DNA from: Planctomycetales bacterium
GTDB lineage: Bacteria; Planctomycetota; SBBH01
Assembly (NCBI GenBank): GCA_005239795.1
Contig: SBBH01000078.1
Location: 1 to 18,995, forward strand
Length of the DNA stretch: 18,995 nucleotides
Direction: 5' to 3'
Positions 1 through 6,800 of this stretch are shown in pieces. The translations under genes were made by a program, and so were the position numbers. Below the pieces are notes generated by a model. It saw nothing but the letters and a program-made list of their open reading frames with translations, was not told where the DNA came from and searched no databases. Every line of letters begins with the position of its first letter. Position 1 is the stretch's first letter.

Positions 1-668
1 ATGTTGCCGGGGACATGCGAGTCGAACACGAGGATGGGAAGGGCGTTGTCCATGCAGAGCGAGATCGCCGTGGCGTCCATCACCTTGAGGCGCCCCTTGA
101 GAACGTCCATGTACGTGAGAGCGTCATAGCGCTTGGCGGATTTCACCTTGCGCGGGTCGGCCGAGTAGACGCCGTCGACCTGTGTGGCTTTCAGGAGCGC
201 CTGCGCCCCGATTTCAGTGGCGCGCAGGGCCGCCGTCGTGTCGGTGGTGAAATAGGGGTTGCCGGTGCCGGCCGCTAGGATCACGACGCGCTTTCTCTCG
301 AGGTGCCGGATCGCACGGCGGCGGATGTACGGCTCGCAAAGGTCCTCCATCGAGATCGCCGACATCACGCGCGTCTCGACGCCGCGCCGCTCGAGCGCGT
401 CTTGGAGCGCCAGCGCATTCAAGACGGTCGCAACCATCCCCATATGGTCGGCCGTGGCGCGGTTCATGCCGCGCTCGGAGAACTGCGCCCCGCGGATGAT
501 GTTGCCGCCGCCGACGACCACGGCGAGCTCGACCTTGCGCGAAACGCTGTCGATCTGGGCGGCGATCTTGGCGACCTCCGCCAGATCGATCCCCGCCGAC
601 CCACGCGGCCCAAACGCCTCCCCGCTGAGCTTCAGCAGGACGCGCTTGTAGCGGAGCCGCCTGGGCAT
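1..668 (-). CDS. pyrH: UMP kinase (uridylate kinase), C-terminus cut by window edge
   Basis: Phosphorylates UMP to UDP with ATP in pyrimidine nucleotide synthesis; cytosolic hexamer of the amino-acid-kinase fold. The frame is open from the ATG at 666-668 to base 1, giving 222 complete codons of a family that is usually about 240, so only a short C-terminal end is missing. Visible landmarks: LKLSGEAFG near residue 12, the glycine-rich GGGNIIRGA, the PyrH-typical GTGNPYFTTDTTAALRA segment, and DGVYSADPRK. It follows tsf by 20 nt in the common bacterial order rpsB-tsf-pyrH (usually then frr, outside the window). No clear Shine-Dalgarno lies before the ATG, so translation may depend on the upstream tsf. 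Identification is firm. Confidence 0.96.
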   Translation of the reverse strand, partial: MPRRLRYKRVLLKLSGEAFGPRGSAGIDLAEVAKIAAQIDSVSRKVELAVVVGGGNIIRGAQFSERGMNRATADHMGMVATVLNALALQDALERRGVETRVMSAISMEDLCEPYIRRRAIRHLERKRVVILAAGTGNPYFTTDTTAALRATEIGAQALLKATQVDGVYSADPRKVKSAKRYDALTYMDVLKGRLKVMDATAISLCMDNALPILVFDSHVPGN

Positions 669-688
669 GTTAGGATTCGTGCGGCCCT

Positions 689-1285
689 TTATTTGCCAAC
701 CTCGAAACGGGCGAACCGCGCGACCTTGACGTTCTCACCGAGCTTAGCCATTTTTTCCTTGATGAGATCGCCCACCTTCTTGGCGTCGTCCTTCACGAAC
801 GGCTGGTCCACGAGGCAAATCCGCTCGTAGATCTTCTCGATGTTCCCCTGCAGGATCTTCTCCAGAACCTGGGGAGGCTTCCCCTTGTGCTGGGCGGCGA
901 TCGCCTCCTTTTCCTTCTCGATGAGCGAGGCGGGGACCTGCTCACGCGTCGCGTAGTCCGGGGGATTGCCGGAGCCCGCGACGTGCAGGCAGAGATCCTT
1001 CAGAAGCTCCTGAAAATCGTCAGACTTGGCGACAAAGTCGGTCTCGCATTGGAGTTCGACCAGGACGCCCAGCTTCCCCGTCGAGTGGACATAGGTCCCG
1101 ATGCGGCCGTCGGCGGTGGCGCGGCTGGCAAGCTTGGTGCCGGCCTTGATCATCCCCTTCTTCTTGGCGATATCGACCGCTTTGTCCATGTCGCCGGCAG
1201 CTTCGTCGAGCGCCTTCTTGCACTCGAGCATCGGCAAGCCCGTCATCTCCCGCATTCTTTTGACGTCGTCGGCGCTGACGGGCAT
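689..1285 (-). CDS. tsf: Translation elongation factor Ts, short form
   Basis: Nucleotide exchange factor that releases GDP from EF-Tu. 198 residues. The N-terminal UBA-like region (MPVSADDVKRMREMTGLP, then ECKKALDEA and KAVDIAKKKG) is typical, and CETDFVAKSDDFQ is the family's conserved TDFV segment contacting EF-Tu. The C-terminal end EKMAKLGENVKVARFARFEVGK is also typical. The protein is far shorter than the roughly 280 residues of E. coli EF-Ts and has only one core subdomain, as in Thermus-type short EF-Ts. It starts 20 nt after the rpsB stop; a GGAGAG sequence lies upstream at rather long spacing. Identification is firm. Confidence 0.97.
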   Translation of the reverse strand: MPVSADDVKRMREMTGLPMLECKKALDEAAGDMDKAVDIAKKKGMIKAGTKLASRATADGRIGTYVHSTGKLGVLVELQCETDFVAKSDDFQELLKDLCLHVAGSGNPPDYATREQVPASLIEKEKEAIAAQHKGKPPQVLEKILQGNIEKIYERICLVDQPFVKDDAKKVGDLIKEKMAKLGENVKVARFARFEVGK

Positions 1286-1305
1286 GGACGTGCTCTCCGG
1301 AGCGG

Positions 1306-2067
1306 CTAACCTGCGGCGGGCATACTCTGGGCTTGCGCCTGGACGGGCGCAGGGGCTTCCGGCGGACCGCCGACGGCGCCCGCGAACTGTGCCTTGCCGT
1401 CGGCGACGGCGTCAGCCATGATGCGGAAGAAGATGTCGGCCACCTTCACCGCGTCATCATTGGCGGGGACACAGACGTCTACCCAGTCGGGATTGGAATC
1501 GGTATCGACGAGAGCCACGGTCGGGATGCGGGCGCGCTTCGCCTCGTTGACGGCGTTTTCCTCGTGCTTGGGATCCACGAGCACCACGGCCCCCGGCAGG
1601 CGCTTCATCGTCCGGATCCCTTCGAGGTTCCTCAGGATCCGCTTCTTCTCGCGCTGGAGGGTCGCGATCATCTTCTTGCTGTAGGTCTGGATTGATCCGT
1701 CGCGCTCCATCTGCTCAAGGTCCTCCAGGCGCGCCAGGCGCGAGAGGATCGTCGCGTGGTTCGTGAGGGTGCCGCCCAGCCATCGCTCATGAACGAAAGG
1801 GCTCCCGATGCGCCGGGAATGCGCCATGACCGCCTCGCGGGCGGAGCGCTTCGTTCCCACGAAAAGGACCTCAGCGCCAGTTGCAGCCACGTGCGTCAGG
1901 AGCCGCTGGCCGCGCATGAGCCCCTTCAAGGTCTCGCGCAGGTCGATGACATGAACGCCGTTTCTCGTCCCGTAGATGTGGCGGGCCATCTTGGGGTTCC
2001 AGCGGCTCACCCGATGGCCGAAATGGGCGCCCGCCTCAAGCAATTCGCGAATCAGGATTTCCGCCAT
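1306..2067 (-). CDS. rpsB: 30S ribosomal protein S2
   Basis: Late-assembling small-subunit protein. 253 residues from the ATG at 2065-2067. This start is chosen because MAEILIRELLEAGAHFGHR matches S2 N-termini and an AGGAGGG Shine-Dalgarno lies about six bases upstream. A longer open frame reaches 2184, but its extra 39 residues do not look like S2 and run through the leader and promoter. Visible S2 hallmarks: HFGHR..RWNPKM, HVIDLRET, FVGTKR, WLGGTLTN and AVNEAKRARIPTVALVDTDSNP. The C-terminal tail of about 30 residues is rich in Ala, Pro and Gln and probably disordered. First gene of rpsB-tsf-pyrH. Confidence 0.97.
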   Translation of the reverse strand: MAEILIRELLEAGAHFGHRVSRWNPKMARHIYGTRNGVHVIDLRETLKGLMRGQRLLTHVAATGAEVLFVGTKRSAREAVMAHSRRIGSPFVHERWLGGTLTNHATILSRLARLEDLEQMERDGSIQTYSKKMIATLQREKKRILRNLEGIRTMKRLPGAVVLVDPKHEENAVNEAKRARIPTVALVDTDSNPDWVDVCVPANDDAVKVADIFFRIMADAVADGKAQFAGAVGGPPEAPAPVQAQAQSMPAAG

Positions 2068-2113
2068 CCACCCTCCTCTAGCGACAAAAGGAATCCGTTC
2101 AAACGAGCCCCGT

Positions 2114-2141
2114 ATTCTAACGGGATTTCTGGTCTCCACAA
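2114..2141 (-). promoter_or_regulatory. rpsB: Candidate promoter for rpsB-tsf-pyrH
   Basis: On the minus strand a -10 TAGAAT (2114-2119) lies 16 nt after a weak -35 TTGTGG (2136-2141), about 46 nt upstream of the rpsB ATG. CCCGT and ACGGG flank the -10 exactly, making a 5-bp inverted repeat with TAGAAT as its loop. The repeat could be an operator or coincidence. The -10 is good; the -35 is poor. Confidence 0.4.
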
Positions 2142-2154
2142 GACCCCCCCGATT

Positions 2155-2252
2155 AAAAAACAAACACCAAAAACCAAACAACAAACATCAAACACAGCGG
2201 TGATTTTGTGCGCCATTGTTTTCGTGTTTGCTTTTTGGCGTTTGGCGTTTTC
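2155..2252. repeat. CAAAC/GTTTG word repeat, copy 1 (imperfect palindrome)
   Basis: Left half is built of CAAAC/CCAAA words (2158-2194); right half of TTTGG/GTTTG words including TTTGGCGTTTGGCG (2219-2251). The halves are roughly reverse complements. The left half closely resembles that of the copy at 18573-18730: both read AAACACCAAA..CCAAACA.CAAA.ATCAAACA. It lies between the YjbQ-family gene and rpsB and fills most of that gap. Confidence 0.7.
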
Positions 2253-2258
2253 CCAACT

Positions 2259-2672
2259 TCATTCTCCCATGACCTTGACGATCACGCGCTTTCGCCTCTT
2301 CCCGTCGAACTCAGCATAGTAGATCTGCTGCCAAGGGCCAAAATCGAGCTTCCCACCCGTGATGGGGACCATCACCTGATGGTGAACAAGCATGCTCTTC
2401 AAATGGCTGTCGCCGTTCGTCTCCCCCGTCTGGTGGTGGCGGTACCCCTTCTTGAACGGGGCGAGTTGCTCCAGCCACTCGTCGATGTCGGCAATGAGGC
2501 CGTCCTCAGCGTCGTTGACGTAGACCCCCGCGGTGATGTGCATCGCCGAGACAAGGGCCATCCCCTCCCGGATCCCGGAGTTCCGGACGATTTCCTCGAC
2601 CTGTCCCGTGATATTGAGGTAGGCGCGGTGTGTCTTGGCCTCGAACCAAAGGTACTCGGTGGCAAATTTCAT
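2259..2672 (-). CDS. YjbQ / UPF0047 family protein
   Basis: Member of the small YjbQ (UPF0047) family, which databases often call secondary thiamine-phosphate synthase on the basis of weak complementing activity; the true role is unsettled. 137 residues from the ATG at 2670-2672, the usual family length. A longer frame to 2702 adds ten residues that come from repeat DNA. Landmarks: AMHITAGVYVND (HxTxG..xN motif, near residues 44-53), WLEQLAPFKKGYRHHQTGE, NGDSHLKSMLVHH, VPITGGKLDFGPWQQIYYAEFDG and the basic KRRKRVIVKV end. The conserved histidines near 79-80, 90 and 97-98 probably bind metal. A GAGGGG lies about eight bases before the ATG. It stands alone between repeat elements. Confidence 0.9.
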   Translation of the reverse strand: MKFATEYLWFEAKTHRAYLNITGQVEEIVRNSGIREGMALVSAMHITAGVYVNDAEDGLIADIDEWLEQLAPFKKGYRHHQTGETNGDSHLKSMLVHHQVMVPITGGKLDFGPWQQIYYAEFDGKRRKRVIVKVMGE

Positions 2673-2685
2673 CGCACACACCCCT

Positions 2686-2721
2686 CTCTCATCACTCATC
2701 ACTCAGGACTCAGCACTCTTT
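2686..2721. repeat. GACTCA-type word repeat, copy 1
   Basis: Short tandem-like words (TCATCACTCATCACTCAGG, then ACTCAGCACTC) lie between the selenoprotein gene and the YjbQ-family gene. Related words occur at 16468-16500 and at the pgk/rpe junction near 5596-5620. The spacing is irregular, so this is a degenerate array rather than a clean tandem repeat. Confidence 0.55.
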
Positions 2722-2755
2722 CCCAACGGCCCCCGGCCGCCGCCCCCTAAAACCC

Positions 2756-2971
2756 TCAGTGCCCGTCGAAGCCGACGACGACCTTCTCCCCCTCGATGAT
2801 GATCGGAACGTGCCGGACCCCCTTGGAGAACTTCAGCGCTTCCTCCAGGATCCGTCCGCTCGCGTGGACGTCGCGCACGTCGACCTCATACCCCTTTTGG
2901 CGATAGGAACTTATCGCCGCAAGGCTGTAGGGTCACCCCTGCTTCATGTAGATCGAGACTTGCTTGGACAT
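2756..2971 (-). CDS. Glutaredoxin-like selenoprotein (Sec-Pro-Tyr-Ser), in-frame TGA
   Basis: Small thioredoxin-fold redox protein, 71 residues if the in-frame TGA at 2933-2935 (codon 13) is read as selenocysteine. The frame starts at ATG 2969-2971, seven bases after an AAGGAGG Shine-Dalgarno. It reads MSKQVSIYMKQG, then U-P-Y-S where glutaredoxins carry C-P-Y-C/S, and ends at a second TGA (2756-2758). After the TGA the glutaredoxin pattern continues: helix (LAAISSYRQKGYEVDVRDV), the cis-proline strand HVPIIIEGE, then VVVGFDGH like the GGF/GFxG end of NrdH and Grx. I recall such families named Uxx-star glutaredoxin-like (seleno)proteins; the name is from memory. It is the last gene after holA, 28 nt downstream. 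Alternatives: a Cys-to-stop pseudogene or a base error. Both fit poorly with the intact tail, the strong ribosome binding site and the hairpin after the TGA. Confidence 0.83.
2893..2935 (-). promoter_or_regulatory. Putative bacterial SECIS hairpin after the Sec UGA
   Basis: In the mRNA, 14 nt after the UGA, the arms GGCGAUA and UAUCGCC form a perfect 7-bp stem around the six-base loop AGUUCC (2899-2918). A lower stem of CCUU with AAGG can extend it across a small internal loop. Bacterial SECIS elements lie in the coding region just after the UGA, with an apical loop about 16-37 nt downstream and a G among its first two loop bases. Here the loop begins 22 nt after the UGA with G as its second base. 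Folding was done by eye. Confidence 0.65.
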
Positions 2972-2999
2972 AAGCGCTCCTCCTTGGAATGTTTTGTTC

Positions 3000-4112
3000 T
3001 CAAACGAGAATTTCAGCAAGCGCCATCTCGAGCCTCGGACGGGCGGTCGCCGCGAGCCCCCCCTCCGTCTTCAAGCGCCTGTCGAGATCCGCAAGAATTT
3101 CGAACCAGCGGGCAAACGCCCCCTGCGGCGCGCGCCGCAGAGCCGTCAGAACCGCCTGCTGGCGCCCCATCCAGGTGATTCCGATCGCGCGAAGCGCCTC
3201 AGTAGTCTTCGCCCCCGCTTCCTGGGCCCGCGCGCAGTCGAGCGCGAAACTGGCAAGCCCCGCCACGAGCGGGATTGCCGCCTGTTCGGGGGCGAGCGCC
3301 ACCTCGCCGGAAAACGCCATCCCCTGCGTGAAATACCCTCCTAGGGCCGCGCGCGCCGCGGCCGCATCCCCCGCGGCAAGGGCCCCCGCGAGCGCGAGCA
3401 TCCCTTCGCTCCGGCGGTCCCCCGTGAGCCGCTCGATGTCGTCGATCGAGATCGCCTCCCTCCCCTCGGTATAAAGGGCGAGGTTCTCGATCTCGCGCGC
3501 CAGAAGGTCTAGATCCTCCCCCGCGCGCTCAATGAGAACCTGCGCGTCGGCTTGCGAGAGCGCACGGTTGTGCTTCACGCGGGCGCGCTTAGACACCCAT
3601 TGGGCGAGGGGATTGTCCCAGGCGCTCGCCCCCGCCTTCCATGTCGGCGGCGTGCCGTAGAGGCGTGCAAACTCCACCAGGACGCCCGGAGACTCGACCG
3701 GCTTGCGGGCGACCCAGACGCCGACGCAGGTCGTGGGCGGCGCTGACGCGGCCCAAGACGAAAGCCAGGCGGCCATCCCCTTCGTCAAGGAAGGAAGACG
3801 GCGCGTCCAGAGGAGGCGCGCGCCGCCGAAAAGCGACCCGCCTTCGGCGGCCTCCGATAAACGCCCCACCAAGGTTTCCGGCTGCGCCAGAAGACCCGGC
3901 GCGCCCGGCGCCGTTCCCCCTTCATCCTCCTCCTCCTCGGCCGCCTGCGGCGCGCTAATCCAAAGGGTCTCGGGAGCCTCCCCCCAGAGCCGCGCCGCTT
4001 CGCGGGAAAGCCACGCCACCCCTTCCTCGACGCGGACCGCGTCCTCGCAGGAGAAAACGTAAACGGGGGCGATCGACTCGGGGCGGTGCCGGAAGAAATC
4101 CTCGTACCTCAT
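3000..4112 (-). CDS. holA: DNA polymerase III delta subunit (clamp loader)
   Basis: Delta subunit of the clamp loader, which opens the sliding clamp; AAA+-like fold without ATPase activity. 370 residues, slightly longer than the usual 330-345. The N-terminus (SIAPVYVFSCEDAVRVEEGV) matches the HolA start PVYxxxGxExxLxEE. An acidic run (AAEEEEDEGG, about residues 55-65) looks like a lineage-specific loop. The middle has HolA-type KRARVKHNRALSQADAQVLIERAGEDLDLLAREIENLALY, followed by IDDIERLTGDRR. The C-terminal collar has LRAIGITWMGRQQAV and LADLDRRLKTEG. Its ATG overlaps the accD stop by one base (TGATG) with no Shine-Dalgarno, so translation is probably coupled to accD. Confidence 0.9.
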   Translation of the reverse strand: MRYEDFFRHRPESIAPVYVFSCEDAVRVEEGVAWLSREAARLWGEAPETLWISAPQAAEEEEDEGGTAPGAPGLLAQPETLVGRLSEAAEGGSLFGGARLLWTRRLPSLTKGMAAWLSSWAASAPPTTCVGVWVARKPVESPGVLVEFARLYGTPPTWKAGASAWDNPLAQWVSKRARVKHNRALSQADAQVLIERAGEDLDLLAREIENLALYTEGREAISIDDIERLTGDRRSEGMLALAGALAAGDAAAARAALGGYFTQGMAFSGEVALAPEQAAIPLVAGLASFALDCARAQEAGAKTTEALRAIGITWMGRQQAVLTALRRAPQGAFARWFEILADLDRRLKTEGGLAATARPRLEMALAEILV

Positions 4113-4945
4113 CAGGCGGTCGCGTGCGTGGCGTACCGCAGGATCGACGCGAGGACGGCTTTCATCTCCCTGCGGTGGACAATCTTGTCGACGAAGCCAT
4201 GTTCAAGCATGAACTCGGAGGTCTGGAACCCTTCCGGAAGCTCCCGGCGTATCGTCTGCTGGATGACGCGCGGGCCGGTAAAGCCGATCAGGGCACGCGG
4301 CTCCGCCAGGATGAGATCGCCCAGCGATGCGAACGAAGCCATCACCCCCCCCATCGTGGGGTTGGTGAGGACCGAGATGTAGAAACCCCTCTGTTCGCGG
4401 TAGGCCGCCAGGGCCCCCGAAACCTTGGCCATCTGCATCAGGGAGACCGCCGCCTCCTGCATCCGGGCGCCGCCGCCGGAGCCGGAGATCATGACGAAGG
4501 GAAGGCCGAGCCTTCCCGCCTCCTCAATCGCGCGCGTCAACTTCTCGCCGACGACGCTCCCCATGCTCCCCATGAAAAAGCGCGAGTCGGTGCATCCAAA
4601 GGCGATGCCGATCTTTTCAATCGCGCCGCGCCCAACAATGATCGCGTCCTTCAGGCCCGTGGTCTCCTGAGCCTCCTTGATCTTCTCCCAGTAGGATTTC
4701 CCGACCGTGAAATTCAAGGGGTCCGACGGCGCCAGATCCGCGAACCATTCCTCAAACGATCCCTCGTCCAAGGTCACGCGCACGCGCTCTAAAGCCGGCA
4801 AGGTGTCGTGGTAGTCGCACTTGGGGCAGACGCCGGCATTCTCCAGGAACGCCTTTTTGAAGACGATCTCGCCGCACCCCTCGCACTTGACCCAGAGCCC
4901 CTCGGGGGTTTCCCGTTTCTTGCGCCGCGGAAGTCCGAACTTCAT
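4112..4945 (-). CDS. accD: Acetyl-CoA carboxylase carboxyltransferase subunit beta
   Basis: Beta half of the carboxyltransferase that moves CO2 from biotin to acetyl-CoA, the first committed step of fatty acid synthesis; it works with AccA, which is not in the window. 277 residues, normal length. The N-terminal zinc ribbon is intact (Cys21, Cys24, Cys40, Cys43). Crotonase-fold motifs follow: PLNFTVGKSYWEKI, GSMGSVVGEKLTRAIE, SGSGGGARMQEAAVSLMQMAK, TNPTMGGVMASFASLGD and ALIGFTGPRVIQQTIRRELPEGFQ. The ATG overlaps the rpe stop by four bases (ATGA) and AAGAGG lies about five bases upstream. Identification is firm. Confidence 0.97.
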   Translation of the reverse strand: MKFGLPRRKKRETPEGLWVKCEGCGEIVFKKAFLENAGVCPKCDYHDTLPALERVRVTLDEGSFEEWFADLAPSDPLNFTVGKSYWEKIKEAQETTGLKDAIIVGRGAIEKIGIAFGCTDSRFFMGSMGSVVGEKLTRAIEEAGRLGLPFVMISGSGGGARMQEAAVSLMQMAKVSGALAAYREQRGFYISVLTNPTMGGVMASFASLGDLILAEPRALIGFTGPRVIQQTIRRELPEGFQTSEFMLEHGFVDKIVHRREMKAVLASILRYATHATA

Positions 4946-5601
4946 GCGATCCTCTTGAGCTGCCGGATCGCCTCGGCCGGGTCCGCCGCGCGGAAGACCG
5001 CCGTCCCCGCCACGACGACGTTGGCGCCGGCGTCGACCGCCTCTCGGACATTGGCAGTCGTGATCCCCCCGTCGATCTCAATGTCAAAATCGGGGCCGGC
5101 CCATTGCCGAATCTGGCGCACCTTGGACAAGACCTCCGGCATGAACTTCTGCCCCGCGAAGCCGGGGAAGACGCTCATCACGAGGACGAGATCGATCTCG
5201 GAAAGCCAGGGCTTTACCTGTTCAGCCGGCGTGTCGGGGTTAATCGTGAGGCCGACCTTGGCCCCGAGCGCATGGATCTTGTCGATCAAGGGTTTTGTCT
5301 TGGCGCCATTCACCGCCTCAACATGGAAGGAGATCGACTGAGCCCCCGCCTCGACGAACGGTTGGGCGTATTTTTCCGGGTCGGTCACCATGAGATGCGC
5401 ATCGAAGAAGAGCTTTGTCGCAGGGCGCAGGAATGCCACGACGCTCGGGCCGATCGTCAGATTCGGGACGAAGTGGCCATCCATGATATCGAGGTGAAGC
5501 CACTCTGCCCCGGCCTTTTCGACAAGGCTGATCTCTTGCTCAAGCCTCTTGAAATCAGCCGAAAGAAGCGACGGCGCGATGATGATCTTTCCGTTACTCA
5601 T
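4942..5601 (-). CDS. rpe: Ribulose-phosphate 3-epimerase
   Basis: Interconverts ribulose 5-phosphate and xylulose 5-phosphate in the pentose phosphate pathway; TIM barrel, cytosolic, metal-dependent. 219 residues, normal length. Residues expected to bind metal or act as acid/base are present: His36 and Asp38 in HLDIMDGHFVPN, His69 in FFDAHLMV, and Asp177 in IEIDGGI. The SVFPGFAGQKF phosphate/loop segment (about 143-153) is also there. The start overlaps the pgk stop by four bases (ATGA). The start region and the pgk tail are made of CATGAC-type repeat words, and there is no strong Shine-Dalgarno, so translation may depend on pgk. Confidence 0.97.
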   Translation of the reverse strand: MSNGKIIIAPSLLSADFKRLEQEISLVEKAGAEWLHLDIMDGHFVPNLTIGPSVVAFLRPATKLFFDAHLMVTDPEKYAQPFVEAGAQSISFHVEAVNGAKTKPLIDKIHALGAKVGLTINPDTPAEQVKPWLSEIDLVLVMSVFPGFAGQKFMPEVLSKVRQIRQWAGPDFDIEIDGGITTANVREAVDAGANVVVAGTAVFRAADPAEAIRQLKRIA

Positions 5602-5620
5602 GTCTCATGACTGGCATGAG
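5596..5620. repeat. CATGAC-type words at the pgk/rpe junction
   Basis: ACTCATGTCTCATGACTGGCATGAG has the same GACTCATGAC word family as 2686-2721 and 16468-16500. Here it encodes the last pgk codons and supplies the ATGA stop/start overlap with rpe. It is short, so chance similarity is possible. Confidence 0.35.
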
Positions 5621-6800
5621 CCGCGTCCTTTCCCTCCAACGCCTCGATCCCGGGAAGCGTCCCTTGAGCTAGGTATTCAAGGGACGCCCCGCCGCCTGTC
5701 GAAACGTGCGCCATCTTATCCGCCAACCCCATCTCCTCGACGGCGGCGGCGCTGTCGCCGCCGCCAATGACCACGTGCGCCTTGGCGCCGGCCAGGATCT
5801 CAGCCAGGCGCTTCGTCCCTTGAGCGAAGGCGGAAACCTCGAAGACGCCTACGGGGCCGTTCCAAAGGACCGATCGGGCTCTGGCGATTTCCTGGGCGAA
5901 AAGCCGGACAGTCTTGGGCCCCACGTCGACCCCCATCCGGCCGGCCGAGATCCCCGGCCCTTCGGTTGCAACGGCCGCCGTCGGCTTAAACTCCGTCACC
6001 GTCAGATGGTCGACTGGAAGGAGCGCCTTAGCGCCGCGCGCCTCGGCGCGCACCAGGATCTTCGACGCCGTCTCCAACATCTCGCGTTCGAAGCGGGATG
6101 TCCCGATCGGGATCTTGCGCGCGGCGAGAAACGTGTAGGCCATCGCCCCGCCAATCAAGATCACATCCACACGCTCGATGAGCGATTCGAGAATTGCGAT
6201 CTTGTCCGAGATTTTAGCCCCCCCCAGGATCGCCACGAAGGGGCGAGCGGGATTTTTTACCAGCTCCCCCAGATGCTGGATCTCCGCCTGAACGAGAAGC
6301 CCCGCCGCTGAAGGAAGATGGCGCGGCACACCGGCGATCGAGGCGTGCGCGCGATGGCTGGCGCCGAAGGCGTCGTTGACGTAGAGGTCGGCCAGCCCCG
6401 CCAGGGACTTCGCGAAGGCCGGATCGTTCGCCTCCTCCTCAAGATGAAAGCGGAGATTCTCGAGAAGGACGACCTCCCCCGGCTTGATGGCCCGGCAAGC
6501 CGCCTCGACCTGGGAGCCGACACAACCGGCCAGGAGCGGGACATTTTTCTTGAGGAGTTCCGAGAGACGTTTTGCCACCGCGCCCAGACTGTATTTCGGA
6601 TCAGCCCCCTTTTTAGGACGCCCGAAATGGCTCGCCAGAATGCAGCTCCCCCCCCGGGCGAGGATCTCCCGGATGGTGGGAAGGGTACGCGAGATCCGGC
6701 TGTCGCTTGTGATGCGGCCGGCCTCGTCGACCGGCACGTTGAAATCGCACCGAACGAAGACGCGCTTGGCGCGCACGTCGAGATCGGCGAGCGTCTTCAC
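5598..6800 (-). CDS. pgk: Phosphoglycerate kinase
   Basis: Transfers phosphate from 1,3-bisphosphoglycerate to ADP in glycolysis. 400 residues from the GTG at 6798-6800, matching the family's usual length. The GTG overlaps the gap stop (GTGA). An upstream ATG at 6858-6860 would add 20 unrelated residues inside gap and is rejected. Landmarks: VFVRCDFNVP (substrate loop, near 13-22), LASHFGRPKKG, LLENLRFHLEEE, YVNDAFGASHRAHAS, AILGGAKISDKI, ILIGGAMAYTFL, VLWNGPVGVFE, and the nucleotide-binding VIGGGDSAAAVEEMG followed by HVSTGGGASLEYL. The last residues (AAHASHET) come from repeat-like CATGAC DNA. Confidence 0.97.
   Translation of the reverse strand: MKTLADLDVRAKRVFVRCDFNVPVDEAGRITSDSRISRTLPTIREILARGGSCILASHFGRPKKGADPKYSLGAVAKRLSELLKKNVPLLAGCVGSQVEAACRAIKPGEVVLLENLRFHLEEEANDPAFAKSLAGLADLYVNDAFGASHRAHASIAGVPRHLPSAAGLLVQAEIQHLGELVKNPARPFVAILGGAKISDKIAILESLIERVDVILIGGAMAYTFLAARKIPIGTSRFEREMLETASKILVRAEARGAKALLPVDHLTVTEFKPTAAVATEGPGISAGRMGVDVGPKTVRLFAQEIARARSVLWNGPVGVFEVSAFAQGTKRLAEILAGAKAHVVIGGGDSAAAVEEMGLADKMAHVSTGGGASLEYLAQGTLPGIEALEGKDAAHASHET

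Noticed and set aside
303..830. Plus-strand open frames over pyrH and tsf
   Set aside because: Antisense to two well-identified conserved genes; no domain features.
2068..2184. 39-residue N-terminal extension of rpsB
   Set aside because: The extra residues do not resemble S2, and the internal ATG has a strong Shine-Dalgarno; the extension covers the probable promoter.
2673..2702. Ten-residue extension of the YjbQ-family protein
   Set aside because: It is encoded by GACTCA-type repeat DNA; family members begin at the later methionine.
2725..2750. GC-rich hairpin CGGCC-GGG-GGCCG as terminator after the selenoprotein gene
   Set aside because: Short stem, three-base loop and no T-run on either strand; not enough to call a terminator.
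2756..2971. Reading the small frame as a broken glutaredoxin pseudogene
   Set aside because: Nothing else is decayed: strong ribosome binding site, intact fold motifs after the TGA, and a hairpin in the SECIS position. It remains the main alternative if the genome lacks Sec machinery.
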